From: an uncultured Bacilli bacterium
GTDB taxonomy: Bacteria; Bacillota_I; Bacilli_A; RF39; UBA660
NCBI GenBank assembly: GCA_934167695.1
Contig: CAKPLP010000006.1
Span: 21,492 to 85,491 of the forward strand
DNA: 64,000 nucleotides
Reading direction: 5' to 3'
In this document: piece by piece, positions 17,805 through 27,174 of the stretch
Position numbering within the stretch: position 1 is the first letter of the stretch
Layout of the letters: each line of letters opens with the position of its first letter
Notes under the pieces: generated by a model
Databases searched by the model: none
Seen by the model: the letters and a program-made list of their open reading frames with translations, nothing else
Told to the model about the DNA's origin: nothing
Translations under genes and position numbers: made by a program

Positions 17805-18368
17805 ATGTGGGCATATGAGAAAAGATTACAATATCCAATTAATGTTAAAAATAAAGACTTAAAGATGGCTAAGTATTTAATTACTCAATATGGTGGCTTA
17901 AATGGTGAACTTGGTGCTGCACTTAGATATTTAAATCAGAGATATACTATGCCTGACAACATGGGAAGAAGCTTACTTACTGATATTGGTACTGAGGAGT
18001 TAGGGCATGTTGAAATGATTTCTACTATGGTTTCTCAGTTATTGGAAGGGGCAACTTTAGAAGAACTTAAAGAAGCTGGTTTAGATAGTAATTATGCAGA
18101 ACATGCTTTTGGTATTTATCCAACAGATGCGAATGGTGTTCCATTTACTGCTAATTTTGGATCTACAGGTGATTTTATGGCAGATTTATCAGAAGATATG
18201 GCAGCAGAACAGAAGGCTAGAGCTACATATGAACATTTAATTGATTTAACTAATGATAATAGTTTAATTGGACCATTACTTTGGTTAAGACAAAGAGAAA
18301 TAGTTCATTATGCTCGATTTAAGGAATTATTTGATTATTATAGTGAAAAATATAAAAATAATAAGTAA
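17805..18368 (+). CDS. cotJC: CotJC, manganese-catalase-like spore-coat protein
   Basis: This 187-residue protein is of the Mn-catalase/CotJC family. Metal-ligand motifs are visible: E35 in GLNGELGAAL, E65 and H68 in TDIGTEELGHVEM, E135 in AAEQKARA, and H168 in REIVHYARF, so the di-manganese site looks intact and hydrogen peroxide breakdown is plausible. In spore formers CotJC is a coat component. It sits two bases behind the CotJA-CotJB fusion with GGGAGGA as ribosome site. A short GGTC/GACC hairpin with a T run (18375-18392) may end the operon. Because non-sporulating relatives can keep such genes, sporulation is suggested but not proved. Confidence 0.9.
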   Translation: MWAYEKRLQYPINVKNKDLKMAKYLITQYGGLNGELGAALRYLNQRYTMPDNMGRSLLTDIGTEELGHVEMISTMVSQLLEGATLEELKEAGLDSNYAEHAFGIYPTDANGVPFTANFGSTGDFMADLSEDMAAEQKARATYEHLIDLTNDNSLIGPLLWLRQREIVHYARFKELFDYYSEKYKNNK

Positions 18369-18397
18369 TATTTTGGTCTTTATGACCTTTTTTAATA

Positions 18398-18426
18398 TTG
18401 TCTTTTCTGTATTAATATGATATATT
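18398..18426 (+). promoter_or_regulatory. Promoter of the GGDEF-like gene
   Basis: TTGTCT (18398) and TATATT (18421) are spaced by 17 bases, giving a start near 18433, upstream of the GGGGAG ribosome site. Confidence 0.6.
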
Positions 18427-18460
18427 ATACTGGTGTAGTACTTATGGGGAGATGAGGGTC

Positions 18461-19879
18461 ATATATAATTTAAATAACTGCTTGTATTCTGAATACGTTG
18501 ATTTAAATATATATTCGAGATATTACTTTAATACGGTTCTTAGAAAAATGATATTTGACTATGATTATACTTTGTTTTATGCTGATTTTAGGGAGTTAGG
18601 AATTATAAATAATAAGCTTGGTGTTAAGACTACTGATAAATTAATTGGTGAATCTTTGGAGAAGGTATTGTGTGTTTTACCTAATAATATTAGTGTTAGA
18701 ATAGCTGGAGATGAATTTTTATTTATTGTTCCAACATCTTTTCTGGAAAAGAAAAACAGTGAATATATTGATGATATTAATACTTTATTATCCAAGATTA
18801 ATTATGATGGGGTTATTCCATATATTGATTTTGTATGTGTAAATGAGAAGAAGAATACCTTTCTTAATGATACTTTTAAAGAAGTTAATGAGAAAATGGA
18901 CTGTTTAAAGTTAAAGAATAAAAAGAAAAATTTATGCAAGAATGATTCTGTTAGAAATGAATTGTCTGCAGATTTTAAGACATTATTTAATGTTTTTAGA
19001 CTTGATCAAATTCAGAATGAAGAAAATTTTAATATTTCTTTAAAAAGTTTTTATATTAGTTTAAAGGATGTTTATGAAAATTTAGATGATTATATTGAAT
19101 GTGCTATATCGTATAAAAATAATCATGATTTTTTACACAAGTTTGATTGGAAGAAAGGCTTTTTCTATAATCAATTTCATAAAGCTGTTGAGAATGGAAA
19201 TGAGGCCTTTTTTAAGAAAAATGCGATTATTGTTGATAAGATAAGTCATAAAATGATTATTAATAATACAACTGGTTATTATAATAAGTTGTATTATAAG
19301 AATTATTTTAGTAGAAAATATAATAATGAGAAGTATTATGGTTTATATTTAGAGCTTGTTGGTTTAAAGTCTGCTAATGTTTTGCTTGGTCATGAACAAA
19401 CAGATGAATTACTTAAAAAAATATATAACTTCTTTAATAAGAATTTTAGTGGCAAGGAAGTTTATTGTTTTGATTTTCTTTCTGGAAAAAGTCTTATACT
19501 TAGTAAAAACAAAGAGGATATTGATAATGAATCGTTAAAAAAGAGTATTGATTATATTAATACTTCTGTGTTTAAAAAATTAAAATTAAAATTTATTTAT
19601 AAACCAATATTAAAAAAATCTATACCTAATGATATGAACTGTATTGTTGAGCAGTATGAAAATTTACGAAAAGAAAAAGAGATTGCTAGACAAAAGATAA
19701 TTTCTAATATGGGTGGTAAAATGATTATGGCTCTTACATTTGAAGAGGTATTTAGAAAAATAAATGATAAGCTGTCTAATGCTAATGCAATGGATTTATT
19801 AGATGATGTTTATATTGAAGAAATTATTAAATTAGAAAGTAAATATAAAAATAATGGAAAAGAATATATAAAAAAATAA
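18461..19879 (+). CDS. Degenerate double-GGDEF-like protein, possible ATA start
   Basis: The frame runs to 19879 and gives about 472 residues. GGGGAG (18446-18451) is the ribosome site. The in-frame ATG 18452 abuts it with no spacing, whereas an in-frame ATA at 18461 has a 9-base spacing, so ATA is the better placed start. The N-terminal half has a diguanylate-cyclase-like domain: YADFRELGIINNKLG, then RIAGDEFLFIVP in place of RxGGDEF. A second, more eroded copy follows (GYYNKLYYKNYF near residue 275, LYLELVGLKSANVLLGHEQT), lacking a GGDEF motif. The first could still bind GTP; cyclic-di-GMP synthesis is doubtful. No membrane segment is seen. Confidence 0.65.
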   Translation: MYNLNNCLYSEYVDLNIYSRYYFNTVLRKMIFDYDYTLFYADFRELGIINNKLGVKTTDKLIGESLEKVLCVLPNNISVRIAGDEFLFIVPTSFLEKKNSEYIDDINTLLSKINYDGVIPYIDFVCVNEKKNTFLNDTFKEVNEKMDCLKLKNKKKNLCKNDSVRNELSADFKTLFNVFRLDQIQNEENFNISLKSFYISLKDVYENLDDYIECAISYKNNHDFLHKFDWKKGFFYNQFHKAVENGNEAFFKKNAIIVDKISHKMIINNTTGYYNKLYYKNYFSRKYNNEKYYGLYLELVGLKSANVLLGHEQTDELLKKIYNFFNKNFSGKEVYCFDFLSGKSLILSKNKEDIDNESLKKSIDYINTSVFKKLKLKFIYKPILKKSIPNDMNCIVEQYENLRKEKEIARQKIISNMGGKMIMALTFEEVFRKINDKLSNANAMDLLDDVYIEEIIKLESKYKNNGKEYIKK

Positions 19880-19888
19880 TTGAAGTGA

Positions 19889-22800
19889 TCAATTATTTTT
19901 TTTGTAAATCTCTACTTTATGTGTTTTGTAACTATTTTTAAGTTTTATATATGAAGTCGTTTGTTCTATATCATCAATTAATAATTTATTTTTCTTTTGA
20001 TTGGTTTTTATATTAATTATGTAGTTAGTATTTAGATATGTGTATTTTAAGGTAAATGAGTTTACTGTCTTTGGAAGTTTTGGTTTAATGTATAAGATAT
20101 CACTATTTCTTTCAATTCCTAAAAATGTTTCTATTCCTATTTTATAAAATAAACTAGCATCATTATTTGATTGAATTATGTATGGTTCATCTTTATATTT
20201 TAAAGTGTCTTTTTTATTCTTTGTCTTATTTATAGGATTTAATAATTCATAATATTGATATGCAAGTTCAAACTCTTCTAATTCTATAAATATAATTATA
20301 TGATATAAGTTAGGATTTTTTTTGGTTTGTTTTAATGTTTCTTTTTTGATATTTTTAATAATTTTATCTAATCTATTTTTTTCTATAACTTTTTTTAGAA
20401 TATGAATGCTTTTTGCTATTAGTGTTAAATCAGTTACCTTTTCCCAATTATAGTTAATAATTTCTGTTTCAAGATTTGTTTTTATTTCTTTATATTTTTT
20501 GGTATTAATATTTTTATTATATATCTTTATTATTTCTAGAAAATCATTCATTGCAATGTATATTGATATAATATTATTAATGTCATTAAAGGCTTTAGTA
20601 TGTTTTTCTATTATGTTTTTTATATATTCATATATGTTATTTATATCTAAAATTGAATAATTTGCTGTTGTTTTTATGTATTTATTTAATAAACTTATAA
20701 ATATTAATTCTTTATCTGTAGTTATATTTTGATAATTTAGTATTATTTCTTTGGCATATTCTGGATTTGTTGTACAAATATTAATACTATCTTCTATTGA
20801 GAGAAGTTCTTTTTCTTTTTTAAAGTAATTTGTTGTAATAATTTGATAAAGACACCAACCATTTAGGATATAATTTAAGGCTAGGTTAGGAGTATTTACT
20901 TCTAGTCTATTTATGATGGAATACCAATAGTTTTGGTTTATTTTTAATGTATTATTTATTGTTGTAATATTAGAATATTTTTCTTTTAGTAAATATAGAT
21001 CTGTATAGTTGTTACAACATCCTATTGTAAATGCTAGTTCTTTAGTTGTTTCTTTTTTAAGATTTAATTTTATTTCTATTTCTTTACGTGGTATTTCATT
21101 TAAGTTTGTATTTGATATTTTTTCTGTTGATGTTATAAATGATATTATGTTTGAAATAGGGGAGTTGTTTCTATTTTGCATAGTTACTATATTATTTTCT
21201 TTTTTGTATTCACATACTATATGTCTAGCATTTTCCTCTAACTTATTTCCTAAAACAGGCAATATAAAATATTTTATAGATAGTTCTATATCATTTTGGG
21301 TATTGTTTTTTAGTTGTAATTTATAAAATTTCACTTCTTCTTTTGATGAGATGAATTCTGTTAATTTTATATCCATTTTATCTGTTTTTGTAATATATGT
21401 TGATTTTCCAAAACTATATTTTATTATTTGAAAGTTTATTTTATAGTCATTTATTAATATTCCTTCATTCTCGTTTTTTATATAATTTTCTGTATTATTT
21501 TCTGTTAAGTTGTATCCTCCATATTTTTTTGTATAACTGTTATGACTATTTGTAATTATTTCTCCAAATGAATAGTTTGCAAGAATATTTATCCATGGGT
21601 TAGGGGTGTTTTGATTTATAATTGTATAAGTTTTACCATCTTTTTCGAAACCTCCGAATTCATTGAAAAACTTTAAATCTTCCTTGTTTATTTTTATGGG
21701 AATATTATTTAATATTTCCTCATCTTTAATTTTACTTTTTATATTTTGATTTTGCATTTTTTCAATAAAAGTTTTTAATGATTGGCATTCATTAGCATTA
21801 ATAGCAAATCTAGATATTGAGTATAATAAAATTATTTCTTCTTTTGTTAGTTTTCTTGTATCTATAATATATAAATTTCCTAATGATTCTTTCATATTAA
21901 TAATGTTTTTTATATAATACTTTTGTTTTTTAATTAATTCATTTACGGAGTTTGCAAACTGTGTATTACTACTATTTAATATAACTAAATCTATTGATAA
22001 ATTTTTACTTTTATAATATTTAAAAAATTGTAATAATTCATATAAAATATAGATATTTTCTTTGTTTTCTATGTCAAGTAAAATAATTGGAATGTTTTCT
22101 GATAAATTAAATTTTTTTAGTGTGTCTAAGTTTAGCTTGTTAAACATTAATAATTTCTTTTTAGCTTCAGTTATATTTATTTTGTTTGTTTGATATAAAT
22201 AGTTTATTAATGTATTGTAATTTGGAATTTCTTCATTTATAAAATTTAATTCCTTATTTGTTAAGTCATTCATTACAGGAAATATTTCAAATGTATATTT
22301 ATTAATTTCTCTTTTATTATTATATATATTAATAGTATTTAGAAGTTCTTCTTTTGATTTTTCAAATCCTGTTATTAAGTAGAATTCTTGTACTTGATTT
22401 GGTTTAATTGAAATATTACTTTTAAAACTAATTATGTCATTTGTTTTGTTGTTATTTTTCCAATTTTTTTCATATTCTATCTCAAGTGCTTTTGGATTTT
22501 TGAGAGATCTTCCTGTTCCAATAAATTCTTTTTTATTTGTTATGTATTCAAGAGGTATTTTATTATTTTCTATTAATAGTTTATTAATTAAATAGCCATT
22601 TTTATTATGCACTATTATAGAGTTTGTTTTTTCATCATAACTTAATTCATCAAAATCTTTTTTATATTCTAAGTAGGTTGTTATTTGTAGAGATTTTTTG
22701 ACTTTAGAATTATTTTTAAGAGTTATTTTTCTTATTTCGAATGAGTTTACAGGAGATAGGGTTATCGTTGTTGTGGTTGTAATGTCATTATCTTCTCTTA

Positions 22801-25456
22801 TGAATTTAACTTCATTTGTTTGCATGGATACTTCATATTTTGTAGGGTATTTATTAATAGGAGAGTATGTGTTAGACCATGTGGTATTGTCTTCTAGGTT
22901 CTTTATATAAATAAATTGACCATAGTTATTTTCTGTTATAGTTTTGTAATAGTTTAAAATAGTATTTTTATATTTACTTATACTATTACCTTTATCATCT
23001 ATTAATAATGTGTATTTAGCATTTGATAATATTGCTATTTGGTTAATTGTTGTTAACTCATTTATTGTTCTAATGTTTTTACTTTTTACCAGTTTCTTTT
23101 CTTCTTTTGATTCTATATTATTTTTATTTTTTTTATGTTCTTTTAATTTTTTACTGGCAATGAATGAGATGAGTGGAGTTAATATATATAAAATACCTAT
23201 TATTAGAATTAAATCTTGTTTAGTTTTTATATATATTATACTCATTATTATTCCTAAAACTATATTTGGAAAATATATTTTTATATACTTAATTAAGGTG
23301 TTGTTTGAGGTTTGTATTTTTCTTTTTGATTTAAAAAAGTATGATGTAATAAATGTGTATGTATATGTTGGTATACTTAAAAATTCATTAAGACTATTTA
23401 GTATTATTTTATTATTTTTATAGAATAGATTGTTTTCTTTTAAGTTTGCAATTATAAAGCAGAATATAAGGAAAAAGTAGGTGTTTTTATTTAATAGTAA
23501 ACTAATAATTATTATTAATAAAATGTTTGAATTAACAAAATCTCTATTAATATTTTTTACTAATTCAAGATAATTAAGTAATGATAAAGAAGTGTTTTTG
23601 TTATTTTTTATATATTTAATTATTTCAATGTTATTATTAATTTTATATTTTTGATAATTAATATATTTTAAGGGAGTAGATGCTTTTTTTATTATGCTTA
23701 TATCATATACCTTAGTTTGGTTTAAATATTCTTCTAGTAAGTAGGTATTGTCTATTATGTTATTATTTATAGATGGCAGATTTGATATTACTTTATAATA
23801 TGACTTTAAGTTATATATTTTTATTTCGGGATCAAAGAAGTTGTCTTTTTGTAATTTATTTTCTTTTTTGATATTTGGTTGTAATATACAGATTTCATCT
23901 GTTACTTTATAATTATTATTTAGTGTTATTTTATTAAGAGGATGGTCCATAATTCCTATTAATTGATTAATCTGATTATTATCTATTTTTATATTGGAAT
24001 TTAAGGTAATTACATATTTAATATTTATATTTACTGGTAAATTTGTTGTAAATTGATTATTTTTATTTATCTTATTTAGTAGTAGTTTATTTAAATCCAT
24101 TAATTTATAAGATTTAGTTGTGTATATATAATTAAAAATATTTTTCTTATATTTAGAATTTAGATTTGTACAAATATTGTTATTATAACTTATTATATTT
24201 TCTTTATCTTTAGTATTTGTCTCGATTAAAAGAGTAAAATATAAATTATTGGTATTTGTTAAATAAATATTTTCCATGTTGTAGTATAGGTTTTCTAATT
24301 CTCTTATATTACTTTTAGTTGTTGTTACTATTACCATTGTTTTACTATCATCTGGTATATTATTTTTTTCGTAATCAATTCTAAATAAATATTTCTTTTT
24401 AAATAATTTTTTACTAATGTATGTGAATAATTCAATTATTGGTAATAAAAGTATTAATATATTTATGATTTTATTATTTGTTAGGCTGTCTTGTAATATT
24501 ATGGCAAGGGTAATGCTTAGTAGTAGAATTATTATGTAACTTAGTAGAATTTTGTAATTTTTGTTTTGTTTTGGAAATAAATATATACCGATATGTTCTT
24601 TATTATTAATTAATTTATTTGTATATTCAAATAAGTTTCTTTTTTCTTTTTTAGCACTTGTAGTTAACTTTTTTCTGTAAATATTTTTACTAGTTGAATT
24701 CATTTTTTTGTATATTTCGTCTTTATTTAAAACTTTTTCAATATTACTTATATTACTATATAATTCAGTTTGATTTATGTTTTGAATATTTATAATAGTT
24801 TTAAAAATATTTTTGGTAATAATGTATGTTTCTGCTTCTTTTTTAGTTACTTCATTAATTATTGTACTTATTTTTTTATCTATATTTTCTAATGATAAAT
24901 AAAATGATTGTAAATAATTATATGAGTTTTTTTCTAACTTTTTTAATTCATTATGTAGAAAAAATAAGTTTTCATTTAAACTTTCAGGTGTAATAGGGTA
25001 GTAAGTATTAATAGAGGTATTTTGATAATTAGATTTCTTTATTTTTTGAATGACATTTTTTATTTTGTTTTTTTCTATTATTTTTTTATTTTCGTATTCA
25101 AATATTGTTGCTATTTTTTTAATTACTAAAAAGAAAATAATACTTTTAATTTCATCTAATTGTTTATAGGTATAAAAATAATTATTATCATATTGATTTT
25201 TATTTAATTCTTTTACTAAAATATTAAAATCTAATTTGTAATTATTATTTATTAAAATTTGGTCTATGGCTGTATATATTTTATCTTTTTTATTTATATA
25301 TATATTACTATTTTTTAATGTTTTATAAGAATTTATAATATTTATTTTGTTTTCTATTAATATTTTATTTGTTATTTCGACTTGAGTATTAGAATAGTTT
25401 TCTTTAGATATTGTTTTATAATATTGTTTTATAATATTTAATTCTTTTTTCAACAT
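19889..25456 (-). CDS. Giant cyclic beta-glucan synthase-like (GT84/GH94) protein with eroded motifs
   Basis: This is an uninterrupted 1855-residue frame starting at ATG 25456 with AGGAG upstream. The layout follows NdvB-type cyclic beta-1,2-glucan synthases: helical N-terminus; membrane segments about 305-360; a glycosyltransferase-like region about 365-560 (YVITLNSNIKIDNNQINQLI, then GIMDHPLNK and ILQPNI); membrane segments about 640-765; two GH94-type beta-sandwich regions (GQFIYIKN; TPNPWINILANYSFGE near 1287); an alpha/alpha region (NGWCLYQI near 1535); and a C-terminal GIETFLGIERNSDILYIKP. Key motifs differ from the family: LDADT reads LNSNI, the GFRDQLQD box reads roughly ELLSIED, and the HWWH-type box is not seen. 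Composition is extreme in Asn, Lys and Ile. It may be a divergent enzyme or a pseudoenzyme. Confidence 0.75.
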   Translation of the reverse strand: MLKKELNIIKQYYKTISKENYSNTQVEITNKILIENKINIINSYKTLKNSNIYINKKDKIYTAIDQILINNNYKLDFNILVKELNKNQYDNNYFYTYKQLDEIKSIIFFLVIKKIATIFEYENKKIIEKNKIKNVIQKIKKSNYQNTSINTYYPITPESLNENLFFLHNELKKLEKNSYNYLQSFYLSLENIDKKISTIINEVTKKEAETYIITKNIFKTIINIQNINQTELYSNISNIEKVLNKDEIYKKMNSTSKNIYRKKLTTSAKKEKRNLFEYTNKLINNKEHIGIYLFPKQNKNYKILLSYIIILLLSITLAIILQDSLTNNKIINILILLLPIIELFTYISKKLFKKKYLFRIDYEKNNIPDDSKTMVIVTTTKSNIRELENLYYNMENIYLTNTNNLYFTLLIETNTKDKENIISYNNNICTNLNSKYKKNIFNYIYTTKSYKLMDLNKLLLNKINKNNQFTTNLPVNINIKYVITLNSNIKIDNNQINQLIGIMDHPLNKITLNNNYKVTDEICILQPNIKKENKLQKDNFFDPEIKIYNLKSYYKVISNLPSINNNIIDNTYLLEEYLNQTKVYDISIIKKASTPLKYINYQKYKINNNIEIIKYIKNNKNTSLSLLNYLELVKNINRDFVNSNILLIIIISLLLNKNTYFFLIFCFIIANLKENNLFYKNNKIILNSLNEFLSIPTYTYTFITSYFFKSKRKIQTSNNTLIKYIKIYFPNIVLGIIMSIIYIKTKQDLILIIGILYILTPLISFIASKKLKEHKKNKNNIESKEEKKLVKSKNIRTINELTTINQIAILSNAKYTLLIDDKGNSISKYKNTILNYYKTITENNYGQFIYIKNLEDNTTWSNTYSPINKYPTKYEVSMQTNEVKFIREDNDITTTTTITLSPVNSFEIRKITLKNNSKVKKSLQITTYLEYKKDFDELSYDEKTNSIIVHNKNGYLINKLLIENNKIPLEYITNKKEFIGTGRSLKNPKALEIEYEKNWKNNNKTNDIISFKSNISIKPNQVQEFYLITGFEKSKEELLNTINIYNNKREINKYTFEIFPVMNDLTNKELNFINEEIPNYNTLINYLYQTNKINITEAKKKLLMFNKLNLDTLKKFNLSENIPIILLDIENKENIYILYELLQFFKYYKSKNLSIDLVILNSSNTQFANSVNELIKKQKYYIKNIINMKESLGNLYIIDTRKLTKEEIILLYSISRFAINANECQSLKTFIEKMQNQNIKSKIKDEEILNNIPIKINKEDLKFFNEFGGFEKDGKTYTIINQNTPNPWINILANYSFGEIITNSHNSYTKKYGGYNLTENNTENYIKNENEGILINDYKINFQIIKYSFGKSTYITKTDKMDIKLTEFISSKEEVKFYKLQLKNNTQNDIELSIKYFILPVLGNKLEENARHIVCEYKKENNIVTMQNRNNSPISNIISFITSTEKISNTNLNEIPRKEIEIKLNLKKETTKELAFTIGCCNNYTDLYLLKEKYSNITTINNTLKINQNYWYSIINRLEVNTPNLALNYILNGWCLYQIITTNYFKKEKELLSIEDSINICTTNPEYAKEIILNYQNITTDKELIFISLLNKYIKTTANYSILDINNIYEYIKNIIEKHTKAFNDINNIISIYIAMNDFLEIIKIYNKNINTKKYKEIKTNLETEIINYNWEKVTDLTLIAKSIHILKKVIEKNRLDKIIKNIKKETLKQTKKNPNLYHIIIFIELEEFELAYQYYELLNPINKTKNKKDTLKYKDEPYIIQSNNDASLFYKIGIETFLGIERNSDILYIKPKLPKTVNSFTLKYTYLNTNYIINIKTNQKKNKLLIDDIEQTTSYIKLKNSYKTHKVEIYKKNN

Positions 25457-25522
25457 TCTAAATACTCCTTTCGTTACTATTTTTATTATACCTTAAAAAT
25501 TAATTTATTTATAGTTTTTAAT

Positions 25523-25556
25523 AAAAAAAAAGCACTCCCAAATATTGGGGTGCCTT
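25523..25556 (-). terminator. Terminator of hsp20
   Basis: On the minus strand GCACCCCAA pairs with TTGGGAGTGC (one bulged base), followed by a run of nine T. It separates hsp20 from the giant gene downstream, which must have its own promoter. Confidence 0.85.
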
Positions 25557-25566
25557 TCAATATATT

Positions 25567-25947
25567 TTATTTTATATCTATGTAAGTTTTATTTTTTTCT
25601 TCATCTATTTTTGGAATTGTGATTATTAAAGTTCCATCTTTAAAGGATGCATCAATATTTTCTTGATCTATATCACCTAGATAGAAGCTTCTTGAATATT
25701 TGCCGTAACTTCTTTCGCGACGAATATATTTTTTAGTTTCATCTTTTTCTTCTTTTTGTTTTTCACAGCTAACTATTAAATTACCTTTATTGCATTCAAT
25801 TTTTATATCTTCTTTTTTGTAACCGGGAAGATCCATTTCTACGATATAGTTATTTTCTTTTTCGTAAATATCGCATTTCATTTCACTCTTTTCACAATCC
25901 ATTAAACTATCAATTACATCATCAATATAAAATTTTCTTGGTAACAT
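25567..25947 (-). CDS. Small heat-shock protein (Hsp20/alpha-crystallin family)
   Basis: This 126-residue protein starts at ATG 25947 behind GGAAAGGTGATA. The alpha-crystallin domain spans about 22-120: YIVEMDLPGYKKEDIKIE, then RRERSYGKYSRSFYLG, and FKDGTLIITIPK, which is the family's A-x-x-x-n-GvL element. It acts as an ATP-independent holdase for unfolding proteins in the cytoplasm. It is transcribed alone from a CIRCE-controlled promoter, so HrcA regulation is expected. Confidence 0.95.
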   Translation of the reverse strand: MLPRKFYIDDVIDSLMDCEKSEMKCDIYEKENNYIVEMDLPGYKKEDIKIECNKGNLIVSCEKQKEEKDETKKYIRRERSYGKYSRSFYLGDIDQENIDASFKDGTLIITIPKIDEEKNKTYIDIK

Positions 25948-25973
25948 ATTATCACCTTTCCTTTCACAATTAT

Positions 25974-26002
25974 GTTATACCACTATTGTTAGCACTTGTC
26001 AA
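25974..26002 (-). promoter_or_regulatory. Promoter of hsp20
   Basis: On the minus strand, perfect TTGACA (25997-26002) and TATAAC (25974-25979) are 17 bases apart. These are the same two hexamers and spacing as the htpG promoter. Confidence 0.85.
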
Positions 26003-26015
26003 TAGCGAGTGCTAA
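25989..26015. promoter_or_regulatory. CIRCE operator of hsp20 (HrcA site)
   Basis: TTAGCACTT, nine bases, then GAGTGCTAA. One base differs from the consensus TTAGCACTC-N9-GAGTGCTAA. It overlaps the -35 box. Confidence 0.93.
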
Positions 26016-26060
26016 TTTTTTTGTTACTTCTATGTGATATTATGTCATATTTTTTTAAAT

Positions 26061-27062
26061 TTATTCATTATTTGCTTGTAATGCTGTTATAGCAATTACA
26101 CCTATGATATCTTCTACAGAACATCCTCTTGATAAGTCGTTTATTGGTTTAGCAAGTCCTTGTGTTATAGGTCCGTATACATTTGCGTGTGCTAGACGTT
26201 GGGTTATTTTATAGGCAATATTGCCGGCATCTAAATCTGGAAATATTAGAGTATTAGCTTTACCTGCGACGGTACTATTTGGTGCTTTTTTCTCGGCAAC
26301 TTCTGGAATTATAGCTGCATCAAATTGCATTTCACCATCTATATTTATATTAGGATATTTTTCTTTAGCAATTTCTGCTGCCTTTTTAACTTTTTCTTGG
26401 TCTTTGCAGATAGATGATGAGAAAGTGGAATGGGATAGAAGGGCAATGTTTGCTTTATCTTCTAATATTAAATTGAATGTTTCATTAGAACTTGCTGCAA
26501 TTTCAACTAATTCTTCACTTGTTGGATTTTGATTCATTCCACAATCAGCATAGATAAAACAGCCATCTTTACCAAAACATTTATCCTTTACTTCAACTAG
26601 AAAAAATGTTGATGCTATTTTGCTAGATTTTTTAGTCTTTATAATTTGAAGAGCTGGACGGAGTGTATTTGCTGTTGTGCAAATTGATCCACAAACCAAG
26701 CCATCTGCATAATTTTCTTTTACTAACATAGTACCAAAATAAATGTAATTATTAGTAATAGTTTCTTTTGCCATATCTAGTGTTATATTTTTTTCTTTTC
26801 TTAATTCATAAAAACTATTAATTAATTTATCTAAATCTTTAAAAGAAGTTGGATCAATTATTTCAATAGCATCTAGATCTATTTTATTTTTCTTTGCAGA
26901 TTCTTTTAATTTATTTTCATTTCCTATTAATATTATTTTTGCAAAATTTTCTTTTTTTACTATTTCTGCAGCCTTTAAAACTCTTATATCTTCTGTTTCT
27001 GGAAGAACTATAGTTTTAATATTTTTCTTTGTTTTTTCTTTTATTTTATTAATTATACACAT
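26061..27062 (-). CDS. pta: Phosphate acetyltransferase
   Basis: Pta interconverts acetyl-phosphate and acetyl-CoA in the cytoplasm. The 333-residue protein starts at ATG 27062 behind AGGAGG and has the short single-domain Pta length. Family parts include KTIVLPETEDIRVLKAAEI (about 15-33), GLVCGSICTTANTLRPALQI (about 120-140), YADCGMNQNPTSEEL, ANTLIFPDLDAGNIAYK (about 267-283) and VYGPITQGLAKPINDLSRG (near 300). With phosphoketolase (14969) it forms a short acetyl-phosphate route. A minus-strand TTCAAA-18-TAAAAT (27083-27112) is a possible promoter, overlapping that of the divergent gene. Confidence 0.97.
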   Translation of the reverse strand: MCIINKIKEKTKKNIKTIVLPETEDIRVLKAAEIVKKENFAKIILIGNENKLKESAKKNKIDLDAIEIIDPTSFKDLDKLINSFYELRKEKNITLDMAKETITNNYIYFGTMLVKENYADGLVCGSICTTANTLRPALQIIKTKKSSKIASTFFLVEVKDKCFGKDGCFIYADCGMNQNPTSEELVEIAASSNETFNLILEDKANIALLSHSTFSSSICKDQEKVKKAAEIAKEKYPNINIDGEMQFDAAIIPEVAEKKAPNSTVAGKANTLIFPDLDAGNIAYKITQRLAHANVYGPITQGLAKPINDLSRGCSVEDIIGVIAITALQANNE

Positions 27063-27107
27063 ATTTTAGCCTCCTATATAGAATTTTATCATAAAATTTA
27101 AAATAGT

Positions 27108-27135
27108 TTGAAAAAAATATTTTTTTAGTTATAAT
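27108..27135 (+). promoter_or_regulatory. Promoter of the 27175 gene
   Basis: TTGAAA (27108) and perfect TATAAT (27130) with a 16-base spacer lie in the divergent pta/27175 interval. Confidence 0.65.
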
Positions 27136-27174
27136 AAGTGTCATATACAAGTAATTTTAATTAAGGGACGATTT

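Noticed and set aside
21009..23423. Plus-strand hydrophobic ORFs (21009-21326, 22698-22910, 23010-23423)
   Set aside because: They are mirror images of the Asn/Lys/Ile-rich giant gene; AT-rich antisense gives Phe/Leu/Val-rich frames. No ribosome sites.
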